Shown: one piece after another, positions 4,861 to 5,110 of the stretch
Layout of the letters: every line of letters begins with the position of its first letter
Numbering within the stretch: the first letter of the stretch is position 1
Source of the DNA: Cytophagales bacterium
GTDB lineage: Bacteria > Bacteroidota > Bacteroidia > Cytophagales > Cytophagaceae
Length of the DNA: 5,110 nucleotides
Assembly: GCA_025360235.1 (NCBI GenBank)
Contig: JANYCO010000217.1
Coordinates: forward strand, 1-5,110
Reading direction: 5' to 3'
The notes under the pieces: generated by a model
What the model saw: the letters and a program-made list of their open reading frames with translations, nothing else
The model's database searches: none
What the model was told of the DNA's origin: nothing
Position numbers and translations under genes: made by a program

Positions 4861-5110
4861 TTATTTGGTTTGTTCGAATTCAACAATTAGTTTTCCAGGA
4901 CCAAAGACATCTGCCCCAATAACGTAACCTTTATCACTCGGCGGGGTCCGTGGCTTCGCACCATTCACCAATGCGCTTTCATAGTCCCTGCGACAGTCTC
5001 CACTCTTGATGGCGAATGTCATGCTCGTGTCTCCGGTTCCCCAGTCCGAATCCAATACCAGGTCTAAACCGTCAAAACGAAACGTTGCGGACTTTGGACC
5101 CTCCTCGATT
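4861..5110 (-). CDS. Probable VOC (glyoxalase/bleomycin-resistance fold) protein, C-terminal part
   Basis: The frame stays open to the window edge, so the gene starts outside; 82 C-terminal residues are visible. The pattern fits the second half of a VOC module. A strand (SMTFAIKSGD, visible residues 29-38) leads into a helix (CRRDYESALVNGA, 39-51), then a PRTPPSDKGY turn and the final hairpin GADVFGPGKLIVEFEQ (65-80). The latter corresponds to the family's DPdGNxiEl ending. Glu77 or Glu79 is at the place of the usual metal-binding glutamate. VOC proteins include glyoxalases, dioxygenases and antibiotic-binding proteins; the substrate cannot be told from this fragment. A TTG at 5053-5055 could be taken as a start, but the upstream 18 codons also fit the domain (ATFRFDGLDLVLD). 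Base composition is GC-richer than pyrG or yidC, so it may have another origin. Confidence 0.55.
   Translation of the reverse strand, partial: IEEGPKSATFRFDGLDLVLDSDWGTGDTSMTFAIKSGDCRRDYESALVNGAKPRTPPSDKGYVIGADVFGPGKLIVEFEQTK

Noticed and set aside
5053..5055. TTG as the start codon of the VOC gene
   Set aside because: The frame remains open upstream to the window edge and the extra residues fit a VOC strand, so the gene is better read as partial.
1..5110. CRISPR array, tRNA or rRNA genes, insertion-sequence ends
   Set aside because: No spaced direct repeats, cloverleaf pattern, rRNA motif or transposase frame with terminal inverted repeats was found.

Overview
The window comes from an AT-rich member of the Bacteroidota. 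The evidence is the pyrG-yidC gene pair, the family-typical YidC and PyrG sequences, starts without Shine-Dalgarno sequences, and promoters of the Bacteroidota type (TTTG, about 20 nt, TAnnTTTG). The YidC N-terminus (MDRNQIIGF) looks like Cytophagales or a relative, but the order cannot be fixed from this window.

Layout from left to right. Positions 1-353 are non-coding. They hold a consensus DnaA box, a regular 7-nt degenerate tandem repeat, a short perfect dyad and a strong terminator. Next come two minus-strand genes that are read pyrG then yidC (CTP synthase, 3828-2212; membrane insertase, 2180-354). They are 31 nt apart, very probably form one operon, and end at the terminator at 285-315. 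Upstream of pyrG is a near-consensus promoter. The leader after it carries a terminator-like hairpin with a U5 tract and a competing hairpin whose 5' arm starts in a CCCC run at the likely transcription start. This is a candidate attenuator for CTP synthase and is the most interesting regulatory signal in the window.

The pyrG/Sua5 divergent intergenic region (3829-4178) also contains a palindromic element: a 14-bp inverted repeat of the CGCAAAGGACGC type, directly adjoined on its left arm by an 11-bp CCCGAT/ATCGGG hairpin. A Sua5/YrdC-type threonylcarbamoyl-AMP synthase gene (4179-4691, plus strand) follows, starting at TTG behind a perfect -7 box. It loses family similarity after about residue 151.

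From about 4635 to the right end the base composition becomes clearly more GC-rich. The only recognisable gene there is the 3' end of a probable VOC (glyoxalase-fold) gene on the minus strand. The break may be a real insertion or rearrangement, or an assembly chimera. The sequence alone cannot decide.

Functionally, pyrG supplies CTP, yidC inserts membrane proteins, and Sua5 starts t6A tRNA modification. These are housekeeping genes. The unusual content lies in the non-coding parts and at the right-hand junction.
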